In this document: in pieces, positions 46,015 through 57,674 of the stretch
How positions within the stretch are numbered: the stretch's first letter is position 1
Layout: each line of letters opens with the position of its first letter
NCBI GenBank assembly: GCA_038501195.1
Contig: JBBPUQ010000002.1
Coordinates: forward strand, 2,976,001-3,040,000
Source: Nemania diffusa
Taxonomy: Eukaryota > Ascomycota > Sordariomycetes > Xylariales > Xylariaceae
Length of the DNA stretch: 64,000 nt
Reading direction: 5' to 3'
Made by a program: the position numbers and the translations under genes
The notes under the pieces: model-generated
Seen by the model: only the letters and a program-made list of their open reading frames with translations
Database searches by the model: none
What the model was told of the DNA's origin: nothing

Positions 46015-48244
46015 AACATATTAATAGTCACATCAGTCGGAAGGTCACATGAGGAGTCTGCATCTTCGTGCCCACGCCTGCTAAAATAGACAATTCACTA
46101 ACTAGGTGCGAAAGCTGGAGTCTCGCTTTGCGAAGGAAGACCGGCCGGCCGCCGAGATTTAAACATCTCGGACTGCTAAGACTCTAGAGAAATACCTCAC
46201 TACGGAAAGCGCCGAGCGGAAGCGAGACCTCCACACCGAGAAGACACAGACTAGAACAAAGACAGCACTAATAGGAATCGTGAGATGTTGTGCGGCTTCT
46301 ATTACGTAGGTATGTCATCTTGCGAGGGCGGGAGATGCGCTAACCGTAGGGGGGAAACTCCCTTTGTATACGTACGTAGAGGATTACATGCGCGGCGTCA
46401 TTCCATCATTATCTAAAGCTCTCAACGATACACATCGTTACCTACAGTATCTATTTGATACTTTGCCAATCCATATTTAGTATTTACGTCATTAGTATTT
46501 TGGGGAGCCGGTTAGGAATGTTATACTTAAGGAATGTGATATGTGCCACACAAGACCGACCACTCATTATCTATTATAAGCTCTTACCCCCAAACCAGCG
46601 CCAGCCCGACGCCAGCCCGGTACGCTAGATAGATAGATATAGAAATCCTACCCACAGTGGCTTGAATTCGAAGGTTTGTGTGCAAGCTTAAGCGACCCTA
46701 CACGCCTTAAGCACTTACAGTTACGCAGTAAGCCGCTTCCACCGTCTCGCCGCCACACCTAGATTTAGACCAAACTCTTCGCGGCCTCGCTCTATCTATC
46801 AGCTCGGCTCAGGCGTGACTATCTAAGACGCTAAAGCCAGGAATGTCGAATCTCGCGGCCAAACGCACCGCGCGCCGAGAACGTGGGATAAGACATCCAG
46901 GGCGGCGGTCTAGAGCCCGTCGACTATCCGAGGTCGCTATCTATCTAACCTAGCATGGTTTACGGTACCTTGCATGACTGGGCGCTCTTACTTACATACA
47001 TACATCACGGCAGTCTTATGAGTACATGCATGTACGCATATAGGTAGTACGTTGTGAAGAATGCAAGCCACGCTGTGGTCACGCTGTGGGACTCTGTGTT
47101 TCATGTTTGAATAAGCGGATTATATTCTATAGTTATCAAGTTCAATATAGATGCACAAGGGGCTAGCTAGTAAGCAGGTACACATACATACATGCAATCT
47201 CCCTTTCTTCATCTCACAATCACCTTTGAAATGATATCTCTTCCCGAGCAGGCATGCCAGTTTTCATCGTACACCTTATTATGAACTTTGACTGACAAGG
47301 CATAGGTAGATTAGAGTAAACCGACTCGTGGGGAACACTAAAACCCTCGCCAAATCGCATTGATACCCGTGTTACATCTATATGTATTCTTGAAGAGTAT
47401 CATTACGTACGGATGACAAGCGCACGAGGAGTTTCATCCAATCTACACTCTGCCGGTCTTGTTATCATTATATTCAAAGTTTAGGAGCCTATATAGCAGG
47501 TATGTTGACCTTGGTAGGTAGGCTATATCCTGAAGACAATCCTAAGAAGCCTAGTGGCAAATCAGGTATGAAGCCAAATGCCAGCTAGTTCGCCAGTGAT
47601 CTTGCTATGCCCGTTTATGATTTTAATCCCATTGGTTTGATCAATTTTATTGTATTAGCTATGTCACCGACACTCAAGACTAATGCTAAACTTTTGTCTA
47701 CGGACCAAACAAAATTGCTCATCATGAGCAGTAAACCTTCGCACAATTTGTGATAGGTTTAATATCAAAGTTAGACCTAGCCAGTGCTCGTTGTCTTTGG
47801 GGTATCGAATCACCAGACTCAAATAAACCACTTGGTTTAGGAACATCACAACGCCTAGGTATATGCTACCAACCCCGACTGATCAACTCCATCTGCCGCA
47901 GAGATTGTCCCAAACGAAACGCCGAGATATTCAAGCTCATGGATATGCACTGCCAATAACTCCTAACAATGAGACCTTGACCCCGTTCAAATGCAAGTGC
48001 TGTAGTAAGGCAGATCGGTCGGGTACATAGTATGCACGTTCTCTGTATCATAGGATCATGCTTAGACGTAACCTGAAGTCGATATGCAGAGGTCGACAAT
48101 CATCTCAATGGCGGGAATTTGGCAGTGCGCAAATAAAGCTCTACGGGATAGTATATCCTGTCCTGTATCAAAAAGACGGTGCGAGGATAGACGGTATACC
48201 GAAGAGAAATGCAAAGATGAGAAAGAAGAGAGTGGAGAGAAGAA

Positions 48245-49901
48245 TCATATCTGGCCTTTGAGGTCGACTCTACTGAAGGCCTGGGCCCTTGCATTTTCGA
48301 AGGTCTGTCCAGCTTTTCCAGTCGAGAAAACGATGTGGTCATCGCGCTCTTGAAGCAGCTCTTGGTCATAGTCGATGATAAATTGAGCAGCTTCGGCATC
48401 TGACTCGAAAGCAAGCTCTTCCGTAACATAACGCAATTTCAATTCAGGTTTAAATCTAGGAAAACGTTAGTATGTGTAGAATGATTGGATGGAGAGAAGT
48501 AACTCACGCTTTGCACATATTGGCAAGTGCAGCAAGTCGTTCCCGTTTGATGAACATATCCATAAGATATGCTCCCATATTTGGGACATCCAGGTAAAGC
48601 TGGAAAAACTTGTGATAATTGCCCAAAGCCAACGCTGAGCGCACATTTAAAGCATGTTTAACAGGACGCTCTTCTTTTTCTGCTGTGGTTAGATCCGCAA
48701 TTGCGTCGTTCAACGCCGTTCGATTCGCAGTGTGAATGAAATACAAGATACGATACGCCTTGAACTCGATTGGGTTTCCTTTGATACCGGCTCGGTAGAG
48801 GGCACGAAGCTGTGTCTGGCATTGGTTATACTCACCAAGGTCCCCCTTCTCTAATGCAATTCGGGCGTGGATTTCGTAGACGGAAACAGTGAACTCGTTT
48901 CTGATGTGTTGAACTGTCAGATCCTGACGAAGAGATTTAAACTGGTCGCAAATATAGTTATAATTATTTTCCTTTCGCCACTTCCTTTTCAGTAAATCCA
49001 GGGTTTGCTGTAAGATAATCTCGGGGCGGACATCTTCACGCTTTGGAGCGGCCGTTAATCGAAGGTATCTCTTTTCTAGGTTGGTGTTGGAGCCAACAAT
49101 GGGTCCAGAGGGTGGCGGCGGGCTGGGTGATCGGTACGAAGATTGATAGCCGCCGTCGCCGCGGCGCTGTCGCTTCTCGACATGCTTTTGAAACTTACTT
49201 TTGCCCGTGAGAGGACCATCCATCAATAGGCGTTTGTCACTTGCTGGCTTACTGACACGGTCTTCGATGGAAAGGGCCTTGGTGCTACGCCAGGGCACTG
49301 TAGAACCATTAGTCTGCTCGGACTCGCTGAAATCCGAAGACTTTCTTTTCTTCGAGTTGCCAGCAAGGGGAGATCCCTGGGGTGGAGTGGCCGTAGGGTT
49401 TACGGCTGTCATCAAAGCTTGCTGGCGTTCCTTCTGGATTAATTGCTGTGGTAAAGGCATCTCGTCCCAGTTCGTGGCAAACATGGTCCCTCTTTCCTGC
49501 TCGAATCGGATAATCTCTTTGAGCCGAGACTCCTTCTCCTCGCGACCGACGCCGGAGATTTCATTAGACGCTTGGAATGTTCGCTGCACATAATTGCGGA
49601 CGGACTGTGGCCAGTCAAATTTCTGCTGTTGCTGCTGATCGGAGGGAGGAGACATTGTGCTCGAGGGTTGGGGTGGATTAGCAGGAGCGACGTAGGAATA
49701 CTGTTGTTGTGATTGATATGCCTGACTAAAACCTGGTCGGATCGAGACAGGAGTGTAGGCTGTGTCTTGTTGGGCATCCTTGTTAGTATAAGTGTGATGC
49801 AGTTGGGAGCACTGACGGTAAGGTAGAGGTTACATACTCATTGGTTGAGAATAGTAGGGCGCTGGCTGGATGCCTGGCGGAGGCGGCACTGCCCAGGACA
49901 T
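48245..49901 (-). CDS. thp3: SAC3/GANP-domain protein (Thp3/LENG8-like)
   Basis: Exons 49901-49838, 49765-48508 and 48455-48245 give 510 residues. Start MSWAVPPPPGIQPAPYYSQP; the first intron must end at CAACAAG (49766) to keep frame and to leave a normal gap after its CTAAC branch. A Pro/Gln-rich, disordered N-terminal half precedes the SAC3/GANP (PCI-like) domain: LEKRYLRLTAAPKREDVRPE, LKRKWRKENNYNYICDQFKS, LRQDLTVQHIRNEFTVSVYE and IHARIALEKGDLGEYNQCQ, ending FSRVDLKGQI. In yeast Thp3 pairs with Csn12 for transcription elongation and mRNA processing. The role here is by orthology. Confidence 0.88.
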
Positions 49902-51896
49902 GGTACAAGGAGGCTGATTAACCGAGGTTGGTATTCACTTTCAGGCGCCGTGGTAGAAGTAATAGATTGGTTAGTAAAAGGCAGAGAGGTATTAGAGTGG
50001 TTTTTAAAAGCCCAAGATAGTAAGCGCGAGATAGAGTGTTGCGAATGGGAAGCTGGTGATGATGAAATCAGGATGGGTAGTGGCAGGTAGTGAATAACGA
50101 AGAAGAAAGGTATTTAGAGAATGGCGGGATAAAGAGTGAATTTGGGTGGTTTGGGTAGAAGTCGGTCAAGCTACCTTTGGTGGGAACCCGATGCTGATCA
50201 TGTGGTCTAAGCTTCTGAACTGTATGCTTACATAAACATATGTCAGATTACATTAGCGCACTTGCCGCTTTTATATATTTTTCCTTATACTTATCTTATA
50301 CTGGTATGGTTAACTACACACGATTTCTATCTGGAGGCTTTACTTAAGTACAGCTAGTACATGGTAATAATGATGCATACCTTTGTTTTACTGCACATTC
50401 TGTGCTATTTTATAATCTTACAGTAAGATGCATGGAGTAAGCGTTACCTACTAGGTATATGTTTTATAGCGGCTGCCTTATGATTAAGGTTTAAGCCGAA
50501 AGTATTAAACTCAACCTTTGAAAATCTTGTTGTGTTTATGTTAGCTAAAATTGAGTGTTGAAATTTCATAGAGGCTACTGCCTTGTGTTTATAGTGATAT
50601 TTATCTTTAATTCATCGATGACTACTAGATCGGAAGATTAGAGGGCCTTTTCTGGCTGGTAAGCTGTAATCTAGCTGCTGATTGCCAACAAAATCTACAC
50701 CATGCTACCTAGTTACGATAGATGATGGGGTGAATGATACCGATACTTATACGAACGGCTTCCAGGAGGCTCCAATGTGAAGATACTATATCCTTCGGCA
50801 TATTAGGGCGGTTATAGTAGTGTCCCTAGATATATAGGCGGGCTGATACATCATGGGAAATAGGAAGTTTAGAAAGTTAATATATTGAGTTTTATATTCT
50901 ACACTCCCTGATCCTTTTACCTGATTGTGGCGGTCTCTCTATCTACTCTGTAACCAATGGCCCAGGCAATATGACGCATGGTGAGCCCCAAAGAGTCAAT
51001 CCTCTCAAATATCGTGTCTTGGCTATCCTCAAAGGCTTCAGGAAGATAACGTTTTTTTGTTTAACAAGAGGCTCCCCCCTCTCACAGGAGAATTTCCTAG
51101 TTAGACCCTCCTTAGATAGTGATTCACTTTAATATTCACTAACTGCTAATGAAATATTGCTAAATTTACTAGCTAGTAGAATTGAGATCGACGGCGAGAC
51201 TAAACAATATTTACTTAATCGAAGCGAGATGGGGGATTCGGTTTCAAGGAGATCTTGACACTGATGGCGACCCGGAACCAAGCCTCAGAGAGAGTATCTA
51301 AAGATTATCCCGTATAGGCCCAGCCGTTAGTGGAGACTCCGATATCACCAGCAATTATAATTGTGACAAGCTTTGCTATATGTCCAAGCTATGACAAGAC
51401 GTATCAAAATTAAGACGAACTTGAAGACTTTATGAGTTCCGACGATTTTATAAGTACGCATAAGTAGAAAAGGCCCAATAGGGAGTCGTTATGTACTACG
51501 TGGTGGAGCTACAGGCTGCACCGAAGGTAGTAGATAGCGACCCTACCTACGATAATGTGCAGCGAGTGTGAGCAACGTTGCAATTATGGCTGATCAAAAC
51601 TTCATGACTTGCAAAGTGCCTTTTCGAATATCTTTACAAGAGACCTTAGGCTGTGCTACTCATCGAGACAGAAGAGGTTTCACACACCTCTCACAGCTCC
51701 TTTGCGCAAAATGTATTAGTCCTTGAATATGTATTTTACTATCTACCTAATACACTTTTTCTCTCAGATAAATCTCGAATTGAGCGCTATAGTGATGCGT
51801 AGTTCACCCATATTCATCCCTGTCTAGCTGGAACGCTTATGATTTTATCCCTCAACTGACTGGCAGCGTGGACGTTAGTATCAACTAACAGATGTG
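49902..51896. other. intergenic region with possible coding relic
   Basis: AT-rich. A 44-codon open stretch on the minus strand (51051-50917) reads like protein (RYLPEAFEDSQDTIFERIDS, then LTMRHIAWAIGY) but has no start and ends in TAA; it may be a fragment of a dead gene. An in-frame ATG near 51729 with a hydrophobic start (MYFTIYLIHFF) might be an upstream exon of the next gene, unproven. Confidence 0.4.
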
Positions 51897-52732
51897 ATGG
51901 AGGTAAACGCCACTTATGCCGGTATCTCAAAGGTCCATCAAATACATCAAGTCCATATTAGTCTCTTTTCGGTCCAGCGAGATGATATAAGCTGCGAAAT
52001 ACTCTGTAGTGGAGGCGGCTGCTGCCCAACTGGTTTTACTTGCGCGGAAAGTTCTCTCTGTCGAGATCTCAACGGTGCAACTCCAACTACGAGTTCAAGT
52101 TCGACTCTAGGCTCAAGTTTGGGCTGTGGGCTCGCTGGTTATTATTTGTGCCCGTCAGCCCAAGGTACGCTGCCTAGACAACTAGTCGTGAAAGGCCGTT
52201 TACTGAATAATCAATAGGCCCTGGGTATTGCTGTCCAGTCGGGTTCGAGTGTGATAACGATGGTAGCTGTTTTGCTCAGACCACTTCCACTTCAGACCTC
52301 ACAAATGCCGGGAGGGCTACTATTACGACGATTCTCACTGTGCGGCCGCTAGAACCAAGCGCCACTGATGATGACACGAACGGGCAGCCATTAACTGGGG
52401 CCGAGATAGGCGGTATCGTTGGTGGTGTCTTGGGGCTTTTTGTTGTCCTCGGTGGTATTGTGTGGTTCATTATGAGGCGACTAAATGAGGTGTGGCGGTT
52501 TGTAAGATCACAGTCTGAACTTGAGCAAGCCACTGCCAGTGGCGATGTGTCGAATAACCCCTTTCTAGGAAGGCCAAGCATGCCAACTACACACAGTCAT
52601 GGGCCACCGTGGGAAGTTTGGGATCCGCATTCTGAAGGCCGATATCCAAATACGTCCCGTGAGCTAATGGGGAGCTACGAGGCTCATGGGGTCTCCGAAA
52701 TGGAAGAAGAACGAGTAAGGTCTATGGTGTAA
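51897..52732 (+). CDS. small Cys-rich single-pass surface protein, 5' end uncertain
   Basis: Exons 51897-52164 and 52218-52732 (GTACGC donor, CAATAG acceptor) give 260 residues from the first in-frame ATG. Two short cysteine units are visible, GGCCPTGFTC and GYCCPVGFECDNDGSC, split by the intron. A Thr-rich stalk follows, then one membrane helix (IGGIVGGVLGLFVVLGGIVW), an RRL stop-transfer and a ~100-residue tail. No signal peptide follows this ATG, so either an upstream exon is missed or the gene has lost its start. The layout resembles the protein at 31320 but without clear sequence identity. CCPxGFxC ectodomains occur in fungal wall-facing membrane proteins of unknown role. Confidence 0.65.
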
Positions 52733-53245
52733 TATGAGAAAGGTGACCTAAAATTTAAGAGAGGGGAGAATGACTGGATTCAAGCTGGGTCTGAAGTATT
52801 CGAGAAGACTACAGTCTAATTCTCTACGCAGTAGTCTTTACGCAGTAGGATGACAAGCCAACATTGTATGGCCGAAGATGTAACCCGGAAATCCCAGCTG
52901 CGGTTGCGCCTACTTACAATAATAAATAATATCTAAGAATAATTATAAAATGGAAAAAAGGTATGCTTAATACCAATGCTTCAAGAGATGGTTATAAACT
53001 AAGGTGGCGCCTCTTAGTACGCATACTGCTCAGGCTTAAAGCGGCGTGCAGGTTGTAGTACCAGGTAAGAGGTGTAAACCTACCTAGGTAGGTATAGGTA
53101 TACTGCGTACATGTACGCATAGGTGCCCAGGTTATAGGCTACTTTAGAGGTAAACCAGGCACCGAGATAGCGGGCAGGACTGCTGTAAACCTCCAGCGGT
53201 AAGCCCCGCCCCCGCCTCCGTCTCAAGTACAAGCCAGCTTCCAAC
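52733..53245. promoter_or_regulatory. vps36 upstream region with palindromes
   Basis: Holds the decamer TACCTAGGTA (53081-53090) followed by a perfect 16-base palindrome TGCGTACATGTACGCA (53104-53119), about 130 bases before the vps36 start. No factor is known to me for either. Confidence 0.45.
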
Positions 53246-55185
53246 ATGTTCCTGAAGCAAATAGACCTCACGACAGCCCTCCGACCCTCATATCTGCCTG
53301 ATGAAGTGCTTCTTTTTGTCCAAGACCAAGTAGGACTCTACGAGGGGTAAGCATGCGTCTCATGCGAGGTTCTAAATACCGTTACTAACAAGACCGTGCT
53401 TCCCGCACTCCCAGCAAGTATAAACTCCCCAACCAGCAATTCGGCCAGGTCTACCTGACATCACACCGCATTTGCTACGTCGACGTCCGAGAGCCCAGGA
53501 AATACTCAGTCGCTCTAGATCTTCGAGATGTCGAGCGCTATGAATTCTACGCCGGGTTCCTTAAATCGTCGGCCAAGGTGACGCTGTTCCCGAAGCCGGC
53601 AAAACGCGCGTCATTACAGTCGAGGGCCGTAGCAGCGGCGGCAGCGTCCTCGGCCTTGCCAACATCGGATACCTCGCTACTGTCTCCGCCTTCGAATCGC
53701 TCACATGCGAGTGCGGCGACGTGGGTCTGCACGATATGTAGCTTTCCCAACCCTGTGCCCTCCAACTTCGACCCTACCACCGCAACCGCGCACACACCAT
53801 TGCCGCCATGCCTAGCTTGCGGGATCAAACCAGCCTTAACACAGGTGCTGAAGGCCGCGATATCTAATGTGGCGGGTCGTCAGTCAGAACCCAGGCTTGA
53901 CAGCGTCGGCAGCATCAGCTCCTTGCAGATCAGCTCCTCTCCGCGAGACAACGTGACCAATAGTGATGGATTCCAGTGCCCTCGTTGCACATTCTCAAAT
54001 CACCCTTCTTTGCTATCTTGCGAAATATGCGGGGCGCCGTTGATATCGAAAGGTGTCTCGGCAGCTGTTGCACAGCAACCTCCGAGAACGGAGTCGCCCG
54101 GCCCAACACTGAAACTGGGAGGTGTTACGGGCCTGGAGAATCCGGAGAGTGTGAAGGTTTCGTTCAGAAATGGAGGCGAGAAGGTATTTTACGAGAGATT
54201 AAAGGGTGCGATGACTCAGCGAAAATGGCTCTTGCACGAAGCACCCCCTGTTCCCACGAGCGGCATGGCAAACGGAGGGAGCGGAGTACATTCAATATCA
54301 CGGTCTGATTCAGGCTCTGGCCGTACTAAGGTAGCAGGTATAGCAGGGCTAGAACAGATGGGCCTAGATCGACGGAAAAACAATGAGCGGATGATCGGTA
54401 GTAGCTTCGAGGATCTGGAGGCTTTGATGGCATCAGCCAAAGAGATCGTAGCCCTAGCGGAATCGTTCGCCCGGCAAGTTGGGACGGGGACAGACAGTGC
54501 TACCGCCGAGGCCAACGCCTTGCTCGCCGAGTCTGCGAGTCAACTAGGCCTTGTCACGACCAAGGATATTGTTGGGGGCCGAAGCGGCTCAGGCTCGGAA
54601 TCTCTCTACTTATCTGAGCTATCTAGAAATCTAGCCGAGTTCTTAACTGATGATGCCCGGGGCGTGCTGAAGAAAGCCGGCGGCATTATGAGTCTAGTAG
54701 ACTTATGGGCCATGTTTAATAGAGCACGCGGGGGTGTTGAGCTTGTCAGCCCAAACGATTTCGAGAAAGCGGTTCGACTATGGGAAAAGCTGAAACTCCC
54801 CGTGCGACTACGAACCTTTAAAAGTGGTGTCATGGTTGTGCAAAGTCGCGACCGAACGGACGAGACTACTATCAAAGCCCTGCTGGCTTGGCTAAGACAA
54901 TTACACGAAATCCCCCCCGAGAGGGACGTGCCCTGGGATTGGCAGCTCTTTGGACGCGGAGTTACAGCCCATGATACGGCCGAGCGGTTTGGATGGAGCA
55001 TTGGCGTGGCCGAAGAAGAACTGGAGATGGCGGAGGAGAGGGGTGTCCTTTGCCGAGAAGAAGGCTTAGAAGGCTTGAAGTTCTGGGAGAACTTTATTGA
55101 TACAGGCGACCGCCCTCACCGATCACGACAAGTCACAGATTCCGACAGGATTATTGAGGCTTTGAGTGCGAACGGCATGATTTGA
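53246..55185 (+). CDS. vps36: Vps36, ESCRT-II subunit
   Basis: Exons 53246-53346 and 53415-55185 give 623 residues, start MFLKQIDLTTALRPSYLPDE. An N-terminal GLUE (split PH) domain is interrupted by two NZF-type zinc fingers: C139, C142, C166, C169 (with an unusually long middle loop) and C222, C225, C236, C239. A coiled/helical region and two EAP30 winged-helix domains follow (GVLKKAGGIMSLVDLWAMFN, FGWSIGVAEEELEMAEERG). By family knowledge Vps36 binds phosphoinositide and ubiquitin on endosomes and, with Vps22 and Vps25, sorts cargo to multivesicular bodies. Length agrees with filamentous-fungal Vps36. Confidence 0.95.
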
Positions 55186-55487
55186 GCGTTCGTATATGAC
55201 ATATTATTATCAAACGCTCAAGCTACCAAGGCGGTTATTTTGTTTGGGGTCTTGGACATAATAATGAATAAGTCATAATGTTGACTAAAGCTGTTTTCAC
55301 GACAACTGTAGATTCAACCTTCCAGATCCTTAAGGACCCACGATATCGTCAACATATCTATCATTTAAATAACACCGGTGACATATAGGTATCCGGTCAC
55401 TTTCCCGCTAAACGCCATAACCCGGGTACAATTCTATACAGTTCGTAGAAGGAACGTTTTAACATATATACGTGCATGATCCCTTCT
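55186..55487. other. convergent spacer
   Basis: 3' flanks of vps36 and the membrane protein gene. Nothing else seen. Confidence 0.5.
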
Positions 55488-56484
55488 CTAAGAAAGCCTC
55501 TCCATCAGATTCCGGCGGACTTTCATGTTAACCGTACCCCCGAGCCCGAAAGCCGGGACGATACGGCAGACCCTGGCCGCACAGCTAATCAGCCAATTCT
55601 TCTTTACGAGCGCCCAGCGATCGGCCCACGAGACGCCGCCGGCGGCACTCGGGCGATTGTATACGTCCAGACCTAGGAGATGGATCGGCGTCGAGAACAG
55701 CTGGACGGCGGCGGGCGCGGCAAACTGCGCGATGGTCTCGCCGCTGACCCTCCGGCGCATCTCGGCGCTCAGGTACCCCGAGACGACGGGGCCGAGCAGC
55801 GGCGGCACGTTGAAGGACGCGAAGATGGTGAGGCAGTCGCGCAGCGCGAAGAGCGCGTAGGTGGGCAGCGGCACGGGGCGCGGGGGCCCGCTGGGCCCGA
55901 ACAGCTTCACGTAGACCTGGTCCTTGTAGATGCAGAGCCCGACGTTGGCGGCCGAGGAGGCGGCGAACTTGTCTGTTCCCGACGATACGTACGTCGCGGG
56001 CTTGCTGCGCACCGTGGAAGAGGCCGTGTCGAGCGTGTTCGCGGTCAGATAGGTGCCGCCGTAGAGCATGAAGATGAGCGCTACCGGGCGCGAGAAGAGC
56101 ATCGTGCTAGGGCGCGTGATCAGAGTGCGCAGGGAGGTCTTGAGGCTTGAGGCGAGGGTGCTGCGACCCGATGCGTTTTCCATGATGGACCTGTTGCGCA
56201 ATCGGATTAGTCTTAGCATGGTCAGACGATGGCGGGGTTAGAACCAGTAGCAGGAACCATACGAACCTGTCAATTATTGATATGAGAGGTGCGATCATAG
56301 ATGCGGCGCACGCGGCGCTTGCAGCATCGGCGCCGAGCCGAAAGCCCAGGTTTTTGGTGTTCCATTGTTGCGACGGCTCCGAGTGCGTTTCGACCGGCCG
56401 CTTTGTGGTAGGGTTTGGGACTGGGACAGGGGGGTTCGCATCGACCTGGAGCCCTGGCGTCAATACAGTGCTGTCGTCCTTCAT
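55488..56484 (-). CDS. conserved fungal membrane protein, possibly mitochondrial carrier-like
   Basis: Exons 56484-56267 and 56190-55488 (GTTCGT donor, CAACAG acceptor) give 306 residues. The join makes LISIIDRSIMENASGR. The core has repeated short hydrophobic helices with basic ends: FRLGADAASAACAASMIAPL, RPVALIFMLYGGTYLTANTL, AASSAANVGLCIYKD, PLPTYALFALRDCLTIFASF and a C-terminal CRIVPAFGLGG. The spacing and length recall a degenerate SLC25-type carrier, but the PxDxxR signature is missing, so this is only a guess. I recall similar uncharacterised proteins across Pezizomycotina. No cleavable signal peptide. Confidence 0.75.
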
Positions 56485-57674
56485 GTTGGTTTACCGTGAG
56501 GCCGCTCTCGCTCTCGCTCTGGTGGGGCGACACCTAGATAAATCGTTCTTCAAGCAGACGTTCAAGTAAATCTTCAATCAAATCTGTCTATAAACTGAAC
56601 GACACAGCAATTGTCTAACAACACGCACACGCTCCGGCCGACTGCCCTAGAAATCACGAGGATGACGGGGGAAGAGACGAAGACACTTTGCGACACATCG
56701 GGATCAATCAGCGTCTATATTGTTTGTCGCAAATTGACCATAAAAAAAGCAAATATTCTGTACTCCCACCAGTGAATGATTAATTGGCTCTGTCCGGTTT
56801 GCTAAATCCGAGCTCGGTAATGGATCAAAATGATAGTAGTGCGAGACTAAATGTTCGAAATGGGGTCGCATCATGATGGGGGTCGACCTGGATACCTACC
56901 TTATATATATCATCTTTTCTGTACTACCCCATTCTGCAATCTAAGCAGAAGGCAACGTCGATGGTGAGCTCTTTCCGCAGCTTGTTGGTAGTTCACCAGG
57001 CACTCACACTCTGGCAGTAGGTAGTTGTGTAATTGCCCATTAGCCATTGGCCATTTGTGCTGAGACGCCCGACTTCGGAGACAAATCTGCCGATAAGGCT
57101 TTGATTGCCCGACGCCACCCGCGCTGACCTGCCTATCATAACTCACCCCTCATCGTCGTACGTTGCTTTGCATGTTTTCGCTAAGTGACGACTCCAAGAC
57201 CTCCAAAAGTTCATGAGGTATTATGCGTACATAGGTCAACCTAATAACGCAACCCGAAAACCATCGTGAGTTAGGTAAACTACCTAGGTAGGTAGTCCGA
57301 AGAGAATAAGCACGACCATGCCACATAGAATTACTACCCCCATATCAACGAAGCGAGGTAATAATACAGCGCCCAGATTCACCAGTTATGAGCACGACTA
57401 GGACCGTGTAATCCTAAATAAATGATTACGGCGCCACTTACGAAAGGGAGAGGGGAAAGATTGTAGCTATGCCGTATAGGTATTCTAGACTGCCACATTC
57501 TTTCTCGAAGGCCGTGGTCCCCCTGAGTACGCAAGACCGCGTAATGCTATTGACACTTACTTCTTGGCTAAATAAATACCCAAGTCTTCTAAAAGAAGTC
57601 ATCTCAAGATAGGTTGATTGTTCTCGTCCGTTGCAGTGGTATCGTGTTCCGCTTGTGCATATCACCTATTCAAT
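56485..57674. other. intergenic region
   Basis: No gene seen. Contains the decamer TACCTAGGTA at 57281-57290 inside a longer CTACC/GGTAG inverted repeat. Confidence 0.5.

Larger units (their letters stand above)
41461..48244. other. 6.8-kb gene-poor region
   Basis: The left part to ~42800 is upstream and leader DNA of bem1. From 42800 to 48244 I find no coding region that I can support; open frames are short, low-complexity and lack splice-consistent extension. It holds TACCTAGGTA decamers at 44364-44373 and 45696-45705, three G-rich simple repeats (listed separately), a GTACATGCATGTAC palindrome at 47022-47035 and many ACATAC/TACATG stretches. Confidence 0.6.
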
